Part shown: piece after piece, positions 51,197 through 59,934 of the stretch
How the letters are laid out: each line of letters starts with the position of its first letter
How positions within the stretch are numbered: position 1 is the first letter of the stretch
From: Variovorax jilinensis
GTDB taxonomy: Bacteria; Pseudomonadota; Gammaproteobacteria; Burkholderiales; Burkholderiaceae_C
Direction: 5' to 3'
Assembly: GCF_030316885.1 (NCBI RefSeq)
Contig: NZ_JASZYQ010000004.1
Coordinates: 372,001-436,000, forward strand
Length of the DNA stretch: 64,000 bases
The notes under the pieces: model-generated
What the model saw: only the letters and a program-made list of their open reading frames with translations
What the model was told of the DNA's origin: nothing
Databases searched by the model: none
Program-made: the position numbers and the translations under genes

Positions 51197-52612
51197 ATGC
51201 GCCTTGCCTCCGTTCCCGTTTTCGCACCGACCATCGCGCCGCCATCGCCTGCCGTGCTGCGGCGCTTCGATGTGGCGGGCCCGCGCTATACCTCGTACCC
51301 GACCGCCGACCGCTTCGTCGATGCCTTCACGGCCGACGACTATGCCCAGGCCCTGTCGCAGCGCAGTGGCGCTGGCGCCAGCGCACGGGCACTGTCGCTC
51401 TACGTGCACATCCCGTTCTGCGAGTCGCTCTGCTACTACTGCGCCTGCAACAAGATCGTCACGCGCCACAAGCGCAAGGGCAGCGACTACCTCGACTACC
51501 TCGAGCGAGAGGTCGCGCTGCAGGTGGCGGCGCTGGGCCGTGGCGCCACGGTTCGCCAGTTGCACCTGGGCGGCGGCACGCCGACCTTTCTCGACGACGC
51601 CGGCCTGCGTCGGCTGATGGCGATCCTGCGCGCGGCGTTCACCCTGTCGCCGGACGGCGAGCATTCGATCGAGATCGACCCGCGCACGGTCGATCGCCAG
51701 CGCCTGCTGACCCTGGCCGAGCTGGGCTTCAACCGGCTGAGCTTCGGCGTCCAGGACTTCGACCCCGAGGTGCAGAAGGCGGTGCACCGCATCCAGCCCG
51801 CCGCGCAGGTGTTCGATCTCATGGCAACCGCGCGCGGCCTCGGCTTCGACTCGGTCAACGTCGACCTGATCTACGGCCTGCCGCGCCAGAGCCCGGCGTC
51901 CTTCGACCGCACGCTCGAGCAGGTCTGCGCGCTGCGCCCGGACCGCATCGCGCTCTATGCCTATGCCCACCTGCCCGAGCGCTTCAAGGCCCAGCGCCGG
52001 ATCGCGACCGAGGCACTGCCCGACGCCGCCGCCAAGGTCGAGATGCTGTCGCGCTCGATCGCGGCGCTGACGGCCGCGGGCTACGTCTACATCGGCATGG
52101 ACCACTTCGCGCTGCCCGGCGACGCGCTCGCCGTGGCCCGGCGGCAGGGCCGGCTGCACCGCAACTTCCAGGGCTACAGCACGCAGCCCGACTGCGACCT
52201 GGTGGCGCTCGGCGTCTCGGCGATCGGCCGCGTCGGCGCGACCTACAGCCAGAACGCCAAGACCCTCGAGGAGTACTGCGACCTGATCGACCAGGGCCGC
52301 CTGCCCGTGGTGCGCGGGCTCGCGCTCACGCGCGACGACGTGCTGCGGCGTGCGGTCATCATGGCCATCATGTGCCAGGGCCGGGTCGACTTCGAGACCG
52401 TCGGCACCGCGCACCTGATCGACTTCGGCGAGCACTTCGCGGCGGAACTCGCGGCGCTCGCCCCGCTTTCGGCGCAGGGCCTGGTGACGCTGAGCGACAG
52501 CCACCTCGAGGTCACGCCGATGGGCTGGTTCTTCGTGCGCGCGATCGCTATGGTCTTCGACCGCTACCTGCAGGCGGACCGCAACCGCACCCGCTTCTCG
52601 CGCATCGTGTGA
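51197..52612 (+). CDS. hemN: Oxygen-independent coproporphyrinogen III oxidase HemN
   Basis: 471 residues. The radical SAM core begins LYVHIPFCESLCYYCACN, with the CxxxCxxC 4Fe-4S site. LHLGGGTPTFLD follows, and the HemN-type substrate motifs FNRLSFGVQDFDPEVQKAVHR are present. It decarboxylates coproporphyrinogen III in anaerobic heme synthesis in the cytosol. The FNR-type dyad upstream fits induction at low oxygen, when heme for the cbb3 oxidase is needed. Confidence 0.95.
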   Translation: MRLASVPVFAPTIAPPSPAVLRRFDVAGPRYTSYPTADRFVDAFTADDYAQALSQRSGAGASARALSLYVHIPFCESLCYYCACNKIVTRHKRKGSDYLDYLEREVALQVAALGRGATVRQLHLGGGTPTFLDDAGLRRLMAILRAAFTLSPDGEHSIEIDPRTVDRQRLLTLAELGFNRLSFGVQDFDPEVQKAVHRIQPAAQVFDLMATARGLGFDSVNVDLIYGLPRQSPASFDRTLEQVCALRPDRIALYAYAHLPERFKAQRRIATEALPDAAAKVEMLSRSIAALTAAGYVYIGMDHFALPGDALAVARRQGRLHRNFQGYSTQPDCDLVALGVSAIGRVGATYSQNAKTLEEYCDLIDQGRLPVVRGLALTRDDVLRRAVIMAIMCQGRVDFETVGTAHLIDFGEHFAAELAALAPLSAQGLVTLSDSHLEVTPMGWFFVRAIAMVFDRYLQADRNRTRFSRIV

Positions 52613-52613
52613 C

Positions 52614-53330
52614 ATGAGCTCCACCGCGCTGGCCGGCACCGCGCTGCTGATGGGCCTGGCCGGCGGCCCGCACTGCGTCGCCATGTGCGGCGCTGCCTGC
52701 GCGGGCGTGATCCGCGTCGTGCGCGCACCACCCGGCGGTGGCGTCGCCTCGCTGGCCCTGCCGGCGCGCACCTTGCCTGCGGAGGTGCTGTTCCATGCGG
52801 GGCGCGTCGCCGGCTATGCGGCCGCGGGCGCGGTGGCCGCCGCCACGATGCAGGCGCTGGCGCTCGCGAGCGAACAGGTCGCAGCCTTGCGTCCGCTCTG
52901 GCTGCTGCTGCACGTGGTGGTGCTGGCCTGGGGCCTGGTGCTGGCCGCCACCGGCCGACAGCCGCTGTGGGCCGGCCGCCTCGGGCGCTGGGCCACGGCG
53001 CGGCTGCAGCCGGTCGCGCGCCTGCCCTTCGGTGCGGCGGCGGCCGGCGCGCTGTGGGTCGGCATGCCCTGCGGCCTTCTGTATTCGGCACTGATGCTCG
53101 CGGCGCTTGGCAACGGCGTGCTGGGCGGCGCCGCCGTGATGGCGCTGTTCGCCGCCGGCAGCGCGCTGTCGCTGCTGCTCGCGCCCTGGCTCTGGCACCG
53201 CCTGCGCGCGGGCGGCGGCATGTTGTCGCAGGCCTGGGGCACGCGGCTGGCCGGTGTGCTGCTGGCGGCGGTCGCACTGCAGGCGGTCGGGACGGACCTG
53301 GCGCGGCAGATCGGGATCTGGTGCCGCTGA
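52614..53330 (+). CDS. TauE/SafE-type membrane protein with HCxAMCG motif (possible copper transporter)
   Basis: 238 residues with about six membrane helices. The N-terminal GGPHCVAMCGAACAG is the signature of the UreH_2/TauE-SafE subgroup, and a second VGMPCGLLYSALML motif repeats it later. In many genomes this subgroup sits with cco genes and is thought to help copper supply to the oxidase. It starts one base after hemN. The substrate is inference. Confidence 0.82.
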   Translation: MSSTALAGTALLMGLAGGPHCVAMCGAACAGVIRVVRAPPGGGVASLALPARTLPAEVLFHAGRVAGYAAAGAVAAATMQALALASEQVAALRPLWLLLHVVVLAWGLVLAATGRQPLWAGRLGRWATARLQPVARLPFGAAAAGALWVGMPCGLLYSALMLAALGNGVLGGAAVMALFAAGSALSLLLAPWLWHRLRAGGGMLSQAWGTRLAGVLLAAVALQAVGTDLARQIGIWCR

Positions 53331-53334
53331 CTCC

Positions 53335-53348
53335 TTGATCTGCCGCAA
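53335..53348. promoter_or_regulatory. FNR-like half-conserved dyad upstream of the hemerythrin gene
   Basis: TTGATCTGCCGCAA has a perfect left half TTGAT and a degenerate right half CGCAA, with the same CTGC spacer as the ccoN box. It lies 51 bases upstream of ATG 53400. Confidence 0.4.
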
Positions 53349-53399
53349 GGCGCCCCGAGCCGCGACGTGAAACGCTACGGGTTCCGACACGGAGCTCGC

Positions 53400-54014
53400 A
53401 TGACCCACGCCACCACCCGCATCATCCTGGACGAACATGCCGCGCTGTCGGCCATGCTGCGCTCGATCCTGATGCTGCTCGCCGAGCATCGGCGCCAGCA
53501 GAGCCTGCCCGACTTCACGGCGCTGCGCGCGATGCTGTTCTACGTCGACCAGTTCCCCGAGCAGCTGCACCATCGCCACGAGTCCGAGCTGCTGTTCCCC
53601 AAGCTGCGCGCGCGGGTGCCGCTGGCGCGCGAACTGCTCGACCGGCTCGACCACGAGCACGCGCGCGGCGAGCGCAACATCCGCGAGGTGGAGCATGCAC
53701 TGCTGATGTTCGAGATGCTCGGCGAAGCCCATCGCGCGCGCTTTGAAGCTGCGATGGAGCGCTATGCCGAGTTCTACCTGGCCCACATGGCGCTCGAGGA
53801 GAAGGAGATCCTGCCGCTGGCCGAGCGCATCCTCGGGGCCGACGATTGGGACGAGCTCGACACCGCCTTCCGCCGCCACCGCGATCCTTTCACCGGCCAT
53901 GAACCCGCCGACGAGTGGCGTGCGCTCTTCACGCGCATCGTCAATGCGGTGCCGGCGCCGATCGGGCTCGGGCCCGCGGCGGCCCGGCGCCCTCGCATGG
54001 CCGCGCGGGCATGA
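53400..54014 (+). CDS. Hemerythrin-domain protein
   Basis: 204 residues from ATG 53400. Iron-ligand positions typical of a hemerythrin-like four-helix bundle are seen: LDEHAALSAML near the start, QLHHRHESELLFPKLR, LDHEHARGERN, and HMALEEKEILPLAERIL near residue 138. Such proteins bind O2, NO or act in iron-sulfur repair (RIC/YtfE-like), though the Cys-rich N-terminus of RIC is absent. The gene overlaps the next one by ATGA. Confidence 0.85.
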   Translation: MTHATTRIILDEHAALSAMLRSILMLLAEHRRQQSLPDFTALRAMLFYVDQFPEQLHHRHESELLFPKLRARVPLARELLDRLDHEHARGERNIREVEHALLMFEMLGEAHRARFEAAMERYAEFYLAHMALEEKEILPLAERILGADDWDELDTAFRRHRDPFTGHEPADEWRALFTRIVNAVPAPIGLGPAAARRPRMAARA

Positions 54015-55318
54015 GGGCGGGCGACGAAGGCGCGCCGCTGGCGGCCCTGGCGGCGGCCTCGGGCCTGCGCGACTGGACGCTGGCCGGCCGCACGCTGCTG
54101 CCCGTGGTGCAGGGGGGCATGGGCGTCGGCGTCTCGGCCGGCGGCCTGGCCGGCACGGTGGCGGGCCTCGGCGCGGTCGGCACGGTGTCGTCGGTCGACC
54201 TGCGGCGCCTGCATCCGGACCTCTGGGCGCAGACCTCGCACCGCGAGGCCGAGCCCGATGCCGGCGCGCGCATCGATGCCGCCAACCTCGAGGCGCTCGG
54301 ACGCGAGATCGCGCGCGCGAAGCAGATCTCGGGCGGGCGAGGCCTCGTGGCCGTCAATGTCATGAAGGCCTTGAGCGCCTACGAAGCCCAGGTGCGCCAC
54401 GCCCTGGCCTGCGGCGCCGACGCCCTGGTGGTCGGCGCTGGCCTGCCGCTGGACCTGCCCGAGCTCGCGCGCGAGCATCCGTCGGTGGCGCTAATCCCGA
54501 TCCTCTCGGACGCCCGCGGCATCCAGCTGATCGTGCGCAAGTGGGAGAAGAAGGGGCGCCTGCCCGATGCCATCGTGGTCGAGCATCCGCGCCTCGCGGG
54601 CGGCCATCTTGGCGCCGCCAGGGTGGCCGACCTGCACGATCCGCGCTTCGACTTCGAGGTCGTGCTGCCGCAGGCCCTGGCCTTCTTTCGCAGCGAGGGG
54701 CTCGAGGGCCGCATTCCGCTGATCGCGGCCGGCGGCGTCGGCAGCCTCGAGGACATCCGGCGCCTGCAGTCGCTCGGCGCGAGCGCGGTGCAGCTCGGCA
54801 CCGCCTTCGCCGTGACCCGCGAATGCGATGCCGACCCGGCCTTCAAGCGGGTGCTCGCCGAGGCCCGGCCCGAGGACATCGTCGAGTTCACGAGTGTCGC
54901 GGGGCTGCCGGCGCGCGCGGTCCGCACGCCCTGGCTCGCCAGGTACCTGCGGCTCGAACCGCGCCTGCAGGCCAAGACCCACCACGAGACCGCGTGCACC
55001 ATGCGCTTCGACTGCCTGGCCCGCTGCGGCCTGCGCGACGCCACGCCGGGCTGGGGCAAGTTCTGCATCGACAAGATGCTCGGTCATGCACTGGCGGGCG
55101 GCATCGACCAGGGGTTGTTCTTCCGCGGCGCCGGGCGGCTGCCCTTCGGCAGCGAGATTCGCACGGTGAAGGAGCTCATGCAGTGGCTGCTGGGCGGCTT
55201 GCGGCCTTCGGCCCTGGTGCCTCGTGTCGGGCAAGGGCTCGAATCGCAGTGGGCCGAGCACGACCGGCGCATCGAGAACATGCCGATGAAGGAGGAGCAG
55301 CGTGTGCCTGGAACCTGA
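54011..55318 (+). CDS. Nitronate monooxygenase-like flavoprotein (2-nitropropane dioxygenase family)
   Basis: 435 residues from ATG 54011, overlapping the hemerythrin stop. FMN-binding TIM-barrel features: LPVVQGGMGVGVSAGGLAG at the start, VVGAGLPLDLPEL in the middle, and PLIAAGGVGSLEDIRRLQSLGASAVQLGTAFAVTREC. The C-terminal part has several Cys in CTMRFDCLARCGLRDATPGWGKFC, unusual for a small nitronate monooxygenase, and the protein is longer than that family. It oxidises nitronates or reduces another substrate with NAD(P)H. Coupling to a hemerythrin gene suggests a nitrosative-stress or redox role; this is inference. Confidence 0.82.
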   Translation: MRAGDEGAPLAALAAASGLRDWTLAGRTLLPVVQGGMGVGVSAGGLAGTVAGLGAVGTVSSVDLRRLHPDLWAQTSHREAEPDAGARIDAANLEALGREIARAKQISGGRGLVAVNVMKALSAYEAQVRHALACGADALVVGAGLPLDLPELAREHPSVALIPILSDARGIQLIVRKWEKKGRLPDAIVVEHPRLAGGHLGAARVADLHDPRFDFEVVLPQALAFFRSEGLEGRIPLIAAGGVGSLEDIRRLQSLGASAVQLGTAFAVTRECDADPAFKRVLAEARPEDIVEFTSVAGLPARAVRTPWLARYLRLEPRLQAKTHHETACTMRFDCLARCGLRDATPGWGKFCIDKMLGHALAGGIDQGLFFRGAGRLPFGSEIRTVKELMQWLLGGLRPSALVPRVGQGLESQWAEHDRRIENMPMKEEQRVPGT

Positions 55319-55489
55319 AGGGTTGGGGGCCGGCGCCGGCCCGGCCGGCGACCCCCATGACGCGGCACTGCGCTTCGAGGCCGCGACCGGAAGACCCCGA
55401 GGCGAGCCATCCGGGCCTCGCGCGCCTCGACCTGGCACAACGAAGCGTGCCGCGGGCCGGCGTGCGGCCCGGGCGCAGGAAGCAGGCGC

Positions 55490-55765
55490 TCAGCGCGCCG
55501 CGAGCGCCGCCGCGTCGGGCAGCTCGATCTTGACCTCGAGCACCTCGAGATCGTCCTGCTTCTCGAGGTGCACCTTGATGTCCTCGGCCTTGATCGACAC
55601 GTACTTCGAGATCACCGCGATCAGCTCGCGCTGGAGCTCGGGCAGGTAGTCGGGGCGCTTGGCGCCGAGGCTGCTGCGCTCGTGCGCGAGGATGATCTGC
55701 AGCCGCTCCTTGGCGACGCTGGCCGTCTTCTTCTTTTCGCCGAGCAGAAAGGAAAAGAGGGACAT
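55490..55765 (-). CDS. minE: Cell division topological specificity factor MinE
   Basis: 91 residues. The MinD-activating N-terminus [13 protein letters not shown] and the dimer region [18 protein letters not shown] are as in MinE. It drives the pole-to-pole oscillation of MinD. It lies 2 bases after minD. Confidence 0.97.
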   Translation of the reverse strand: MSLFSFLLGEKKKTASVAKERLQIILAHERSSLGAKRPDYLPELQRELIAVISKYVSIKAEDIKVHLEKQDDLEVLEVKIELPDAAALAAR

Positions 55766-55767
55766 GG

Positions 55768-56583
55768 CTACCTTCCTCCGAAGATTCGTTTGAAGAAGCC
55801 GGGCTTCTCGGCATCGGTGAAGCGCATCGGGCGGTCTTCGCCGAGGAAGCGTGCCACCACGTCGCTGTAGGCCTGCGCCACATCGGTGTCGGTGTCGTGG
55901 ATCGCGGGCACGCCCTGGTTGGAGGCCTGCAGCACGGTCTCGGATTCGGGAATCACGCCGATCAGCTTGATGCGCAGGATGTCCTGGATGTCCTCGAGCG
56001 AGAGCATCTGGCCGCCGGCCACGCGGTTCGGGTTGTAGCGCGTGATCAGCAGGTGTTCCTTGATCGGCTCGCCGCCTTCCTTGGCGCGCTTGGTCTTGGA
56101 GCCCAGCATGCCGAGGATGCGGTCCGAGTCGCGCACCGAGGAGACCTCGGGGTTGGTCACGATCAGCGCCTCGTCGGCGAAATGCATCGCCATCATCGCC
56201 CCGGTCTCGATGCCGGCCGGCGAATCGCAGACGATGTAGTCGAAGCCCTGCTCGGCCAGGTCCTTGAGGATCTTCTCGACGCCGTCCTGCGTCAGCGCTT
56301 CCTTGTCGCGCGTCTGCGAGGCCGCCAGCACGAAGAGGTTCTCGCACTGCTTGTCCTTGATCAGCGCCTGGTGCAGGTTGGCCTCGCCCTGGATCACGTT
56401 GACCAGGTCGTAGACGACGCGGCGCTCGCAACCCATGATCAGGTCGAGGTTGCGCAGGCCGATGTCGAAATCGATCACGGCCGTCTTCTTGCCTGCGAGC
56501 GCGAGGCCCGATGCAAAGCTCGCGCTCGTGGTCGTCTTGCCGACGCCGCCCTTGCCCGAGGTCACCACCACAATTTTGGCCAT
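55768..56583 (-). CDS. minD: Septum site-determining ATPase MinD
   Basis: 271 residues from ATG 56583. Deviant Walker A KGGVGKTT near residue 11, [26 protein letters not shown], and the C-terminal amphipathic membrane-targeting helix [12 protein letters not shown]. It recruits MinC to the membrane and is released by MinE. It is between minC and minE. Confidence 0.97.
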   Translation of the reverse strand: MAKIVVVTSGKGGVGKTTTSASFASGLALAGKKTAVIDFDIGLRNLDLIMGCERRVVYDLVNVIQGEANLHQALIKDKQCENLFVLAASQTRDKEALTQDGVEKILKDLAEQGFDYIVCDSPAGIETGAMMAMHFADEALIVTNPEVSSVRDSDRILGMLGSKTKRAKEGGEPIKEHLLITRYNPNRVAGGQMLSLEDIQDILRIKLIGVIPESETVLQASNQGVPAIHDTDTDVAQAYSDVVARFLGEDRPMRFTDAEKPGFFKRIFGGR

Positions 56584-56654
56584 GCCATTCCTTCTCGTTC
56601 GTTCGTTCGTTTCGGTTGTTGGGTTGCTGCGCGGCGCGCGCGTGCGCCGCCGGC

Positions 56655-57419
56655 TCACTCGATCGGCTCCATGACGATCTTCTTGCCGTCCAGCGAGATT
56701 CGCGCCGCCTTGCCCGCGATGTCGCCGGGGAGTGCGACCTCCGCCGTGCGATAGATGCCGGCGATCGCCACCAGCTGCGCTTCCATGCAGGTGGTGAAGA
56801 TGCGCGCCGTGGTGTCGCCGCGGGCGCCTGCGATGGCCTTGCCGCGCAGCGGCGCGTAGACGTGCACGTTGCCGTCGGCGATGACTTCGGCGCCGAAGCT
56901 CACCACCGCGGTCACGATGACGTCGCCGCCGCGCGCGTAGACCTGCTGGCCCGAGCGCAGCGGCTTGTCGATCACCAGCGTGCCGGTGGCCGGCACCGGC
57001 ACTTCGCGCACGATCTGCGGCGGCTCCGGCTCGGCGGCGGGCGCCGGCGCCGTGCGCGGCGCCGGCGCGACCGGCATCGCGGTGATGGAGAGCCCGGCGG
57101 CGCGTGCAGCGCCGTGCTGGGCATCGCTGCCCCCGCGCACGGCGACCGGCTGGGTCTGGTGGCGCGCGAGCAGGTCGCGCAGCGCCGGGAAGTCGAGCGG
57201 CGGGGCATCCGGGTCGCCCGCGTCATCGGGCGGCAACTGCGAGAGGTCGATCACCACCGGCTCCTGCTCGAAGAAGTCGGGCGAATCCGCCAGTTGGGCG
57301 TCGAGCGCCTGCGCCAGGACCTCGAGATCGGAGGTCTTGAGGATGACCGCTATCAGCGGCAGCGTCGCGCTCTTGAATTCGAAAACCGCCTTGGTGCGCG
57401 CGGCCGATGCATCTGCCAT
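56655..57419 (-). CDS. minC: Septum formation inhibitor MinC
   Basis: 254 residues. An N-terminal MinC_N domain ([15 protein letters not shown]...) is linked by a long Pro/Ala-rich stretch (about 115-140) to the beta-helical C-domain with [30 protein letters not shown] split over its turns. It blocks FtsZ rings away from midcell. It heads minCDE, with 71 bases before minD. Confidence 0.95.
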   Translation of the reverse strand: MADASAARTKAVFEFKSATLPLIAVILKTSDLEVLAQALDAQLADSPDFFEQEPVVIDLSQLPPDDAGDPDAPPLDFPALRDLLARHQTQPVAVRGGSDAQHGAARAAGLSITAMPVAPAPRTAPAPAAEPEPPQIVREVPVPATGTLVIDKPLRSGQQVYARGGDVIVTAVVSFGAEVIADGNVHVYAPLRGKAIAGARGDTTARIFTTCMEAQLVAIAGIYRTAEVALPGDIAGKAARISLDGKKIVMEPIE

Positions 57420-57721
57420 GGGGTGAGTGAAAAAGCTGGGTGCGAAAAGCCTCGAAGTCTAACGGGCAGTGGGGTCGGCGATCGCGAAACGGGCCGCCAA
57501 TAGGCTTCGTCCACAACATTTCTTGCACCAGGTTGCACTTGGCGGCGCGTGGGTCCGCAGGGCGGGCGTGACATCTCTCACGCTCGGACGGGCCATTCGC
57601 GGGCCTTAGTGCAATTGCACTATTCGCCGCTTTCGCCGTGCGATCGAGACTTTCGGCAAGCCTGTAACAGTTCGTTATCGGCCTTCGAATTTTTCCATCC
57701 CAGTTGCCCAGGAGTCCGATC
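57420..57721. promoter_or_regulatory. Divergent intergenic region of minC and the lipoprotein gene
   Basis: 302 bases with no convincing gene. TTGCAC occurs at 57523-57528 and 57533-57538, ten bases apart in the same direction. A 16-base perfect palindrome, TAGTGCAATTGCACTA, lies at 57607-57622, and its arms contain the same TTGCAC element. This suggests a regulator binding site of the lipoprotein promoter. The GC content dips near the palindrome. Confidence 0.45.
57607..57622. promoter_or_regulatory. 16-base perfect palindrome TAGTGCAATTGCACTA
   Basis: The palindrome lies 100 bases upstream of the TTG start of the large lipoprotein gene. Its half-sites match the TTGCAC direct repeats 80 bases before it. 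No protein is assigned to it. Confidence 0.5.
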
Positions 57722-59869
57722 TTGTCGTTGCGCACCCTCACCCCTCCCACCCGATACGCCCTCTCGACGGCGCTGTTGCTGTCCCTTGCCGCCTGCGGCG
57801 GTGGGGGCAGCAGCGGCGGCGGCTTCCTGCCGGTCGCCTCCGGCGGCACCGGCGCAGCTGCCGGAACCACGGGCACGACCGGAACCACCAACACGCCGAG
57901 CGACACCGGCGCGGGCTCTGACACGGGCACGCCCGCCGGCGCCACGCTGAGCGGCATCGCCGCCACCGGCGCGGCCTTCGCGGGCGCCAAGATCACGGTG
58001 GTCGACCAGCGCGGCATCACGGTCTGCGACACGGTGACCGATGCCAAGGGCGCCTATGCGTGCACCCTGCCGGCCGCTACCAAGGCCCCGCTGGTGGTGA
58101 TCGCCACGCGCGACGACCAGACCCTCTACAGCACCACCGCGAGCGCCACCGGCGGCAACGTCAACGTGACGCCGCTCACCACCGTCATCGTGTCGCGCCT
58201 GTCGCCCGACGGCGATCCGGCCAGCCTGGTGGGCGCCATCGCGACCAACCCCGGTGCTGTGACCGAGACCACCGTGAAGGCCCAGGTGGCCGAGCTCATC
58301 GCCGCGCTGAAGCCGCTGCTGACCCTGATCGGCGATGCGGTCGATCCGATCTCGGGTGCGTTCTCGGCCGACGGCTCGGGGCATGACCGGCTGCTGGATT
58401 CGATCGCGGTGAGCGTGCGCCCGGACGGCGCCGCGGCGAACATCGAGATCACGGTCAAGGCCGTGCCGGACGCGAGCGACGGCGCCCCGCTGTCGATCAG
58501 CTTCCGCAGCGACGCCACGCTGCCGGTGCTGCCGCCCGCGGTCGCGACCGCCGAACTCGTCCCCAGCGGCGCATCGCTGAACATCGCCGCGCTGTTCGCG
58601 CGCATGGAGCAGTGCTTCGCGCTGCCGCTCAACGAGCGCGTGGGCGGCACTGTGGACCCCAAGAATGCCAATGCGCGGATCGGCACGGCGGACGACGTGC
58701 TGGCCGCTGCCTGCCGGACGCTGTTCGTGGGCGACAACCCGGGCACCTTCCTCAACAACGGCGCCAAGGTCGGCCGCAATGCCAGCAACCAGGGTGCCTT
58801 CGCCGGCATGTTCCGCAACGGCGCCACCGGCCTCAAGGTCGACCGCGGCCAGCTCTCGTACTTCCGCCCGAACGGCGACCTGGTGCTGAGCTATCGCACC
58901 GTCGACACCGCGGGCGGCGTGCAGAACCAGTCGATCGTTGCGCGCAATGTCGATGGCACGCTCAAGCTGATCGGCAACGGCTACAGCTACAGCGTCAGCG
59001 TGCTGCCGACCGTGCAGGACCGCGACTTCCTGTACGCACCGGCATCGAGCTACCTCAACGTCTCGTACGACGTGAGCATTCCGAGCGCGCAGTTCAAGGG
59101 CACCAGCCCGCTGGTCCAGGCGCTCGTGACCGCACCGGACAAGTCCATCTACACCTACAAGGTCGGCTCGGGCAATGCCAACCTGGTGGTGGACCGGCCG
59201 AACGGCACCTCGGCCAACACCTCGCTGCTGCGCATCGCCGCCGGCTACCGCAATGCGGCGCGCGGGGGCCATCCGTCGGCTTCGGAGCCGAACGCCTTCT
59301 TCCTGCCGCAGCTCAGCGACGACGACCTGCGCAAGCTGCCGGAACAGGGCGTGTTCACGGTCGAGCTGAAGTTCGAGGACGGCTCCAGCGTGACGCAGAC
59401 GCACCGCACGACGACGCGCGTGCCGACCATCGCCGAGGCGCGCCTGCGCAAGATGGCCGACCTGACGCCCGCGATGCGTGCCGAGCTGATCGCCGAGGTG
59501 CCGGGACCTCAGGGCATGGTCTTCGACGCGCCCCAGCCCAACGAGCCGAGCGTGGTCGACTTCAGCGCCAACGGCGACACCGACGCCTGGACCGTGCCGG
59601 CCGGTGCGCCCGCGCCCGTTGCACTCACGATCTTCGGCAAGTCGGCGAACGGCATCAGCTACGAGGACCGCACCGACGTCGCCGGCTCCGCGCGCAAGGC
59701 CAAGGTCTACTGCACCGCGGCCAGCGATCTCGACGACCATTGCACCAAGCCCGGCGACTTCGAGCTGTTCAACGCCGGCACCACGCTGACGCTGTTCCAG
59801 CTGTCGGCCACCGATGCCCTCGGCGTGCTCAACCTCAAGGGTTTCGCGACCTACATGCCGGTTCAGTAA
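57722..59869 (+). CDS. Large lipoprotein of unknown function
   Basis: 715 residues from TTG 57722. The AGGAG at 57710-57714, seven bases before it, decides this start; the longer frame from TTG 57704 would place that ribosome site inside the gene. A lipobox LSLAAC with Cys followed by GGGGSSGGG lies at about residues 20-25, so the protein is anchored to the outer membrane or periplasmic face. A Thr/Gly-rich linker (about 35-75) leads to a carboxypeptidase-regulatory-like domain (GAKITVVDQRGITVCDTVTDAKGAYAC). The remaining about 550 residues are mostly beta-strand-like with three Cys pairs and no known motif. It faces away from minC. Confidence 0.75.
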   Translation: MSLRTLTPPTRYALSTALLLSLAACGGGGSSGGGFLPVASGGTGAAAGTTGTTGTTNTPSDTGAGSDTGTPAGATLSGIAATGAAFAGAKITVVDQRGITVCDTVTDAKGAYACTLPAATKAPLVVIATRDDQTLYSTTASATGGNVNVTPLTTVIVSRLSPDGDPASLVGAIATNPGAVTETTVKAQVAELIAALKPLLTLIGDAVDPISGAFSADGSGHDRLLDSIAVSVRPDGAAANIEITVKAVPDASDGAPLSISFRSDATLPVLPPAVATAELVPSGASLNIAALFARMEQCFALPLNERVGGTVDPKNANARIGTADDVLAAACRTLFVGDNPGTFLNNGAKVGRNASNQGAFAGMFRNGATGLKVDRGQLSYFRPNGDLVLSYRTVDTAGGVQNQSIVARNVDGTLKLIGNGYSYSVSVLPTVQDRDFLYAPASSYLNVSYDVSIPSAQFKGTSPLVQALVTAPDKSIYTYKVGSGNANLVVDRPNGTSANTSLLRIAAGYRNAARGGHPSASEPNAFFLPQLSDDDLRKLPEQGVFTVELKFEDGSSVTQTHRTTTRVPTIAEARLRKMADLTPAMRAELIAEVPGPQGMVFDAPQPNEPSVVDFSANGDTDAWTVPAGAPAPVALTIFGKSANGISYEDRTDVAGSARKAKVYCTAASDLDDHCTKPGDFELFNAGTTLTLFQLSATDALGVLNLKGFATYMPVQ

Positions 59870-59885
59870 CGCGACGCCGCGCCAA

Positions 59886-59914
59886 TGAAAAAGCCCCGCA
59901 TGCGGGGCTTTTTT
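59886..59914. terminator. Bidirectional rho-independent terminator
   Basis: AAAAAGCCCCGCATGCGGGGCTTTTTT contains a nine-base GC-rich stem flanked by A and T runs. It lies between the lipoprotein gene and the convergent permease gene and can end both transcripts. The full-length hairpin spans 59887-59913. Confidence 0.9.
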
Positions 59915-59934
59915 CCGTTCGTGCGCCAGCCTGC

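Noticed and set aside
50354..52771. An 805-codon minus-strand frame extending upstream of fnr
   Set aside because: Only the last 244 codons (start 51088) match FNR; the rest is antisense to hemN.
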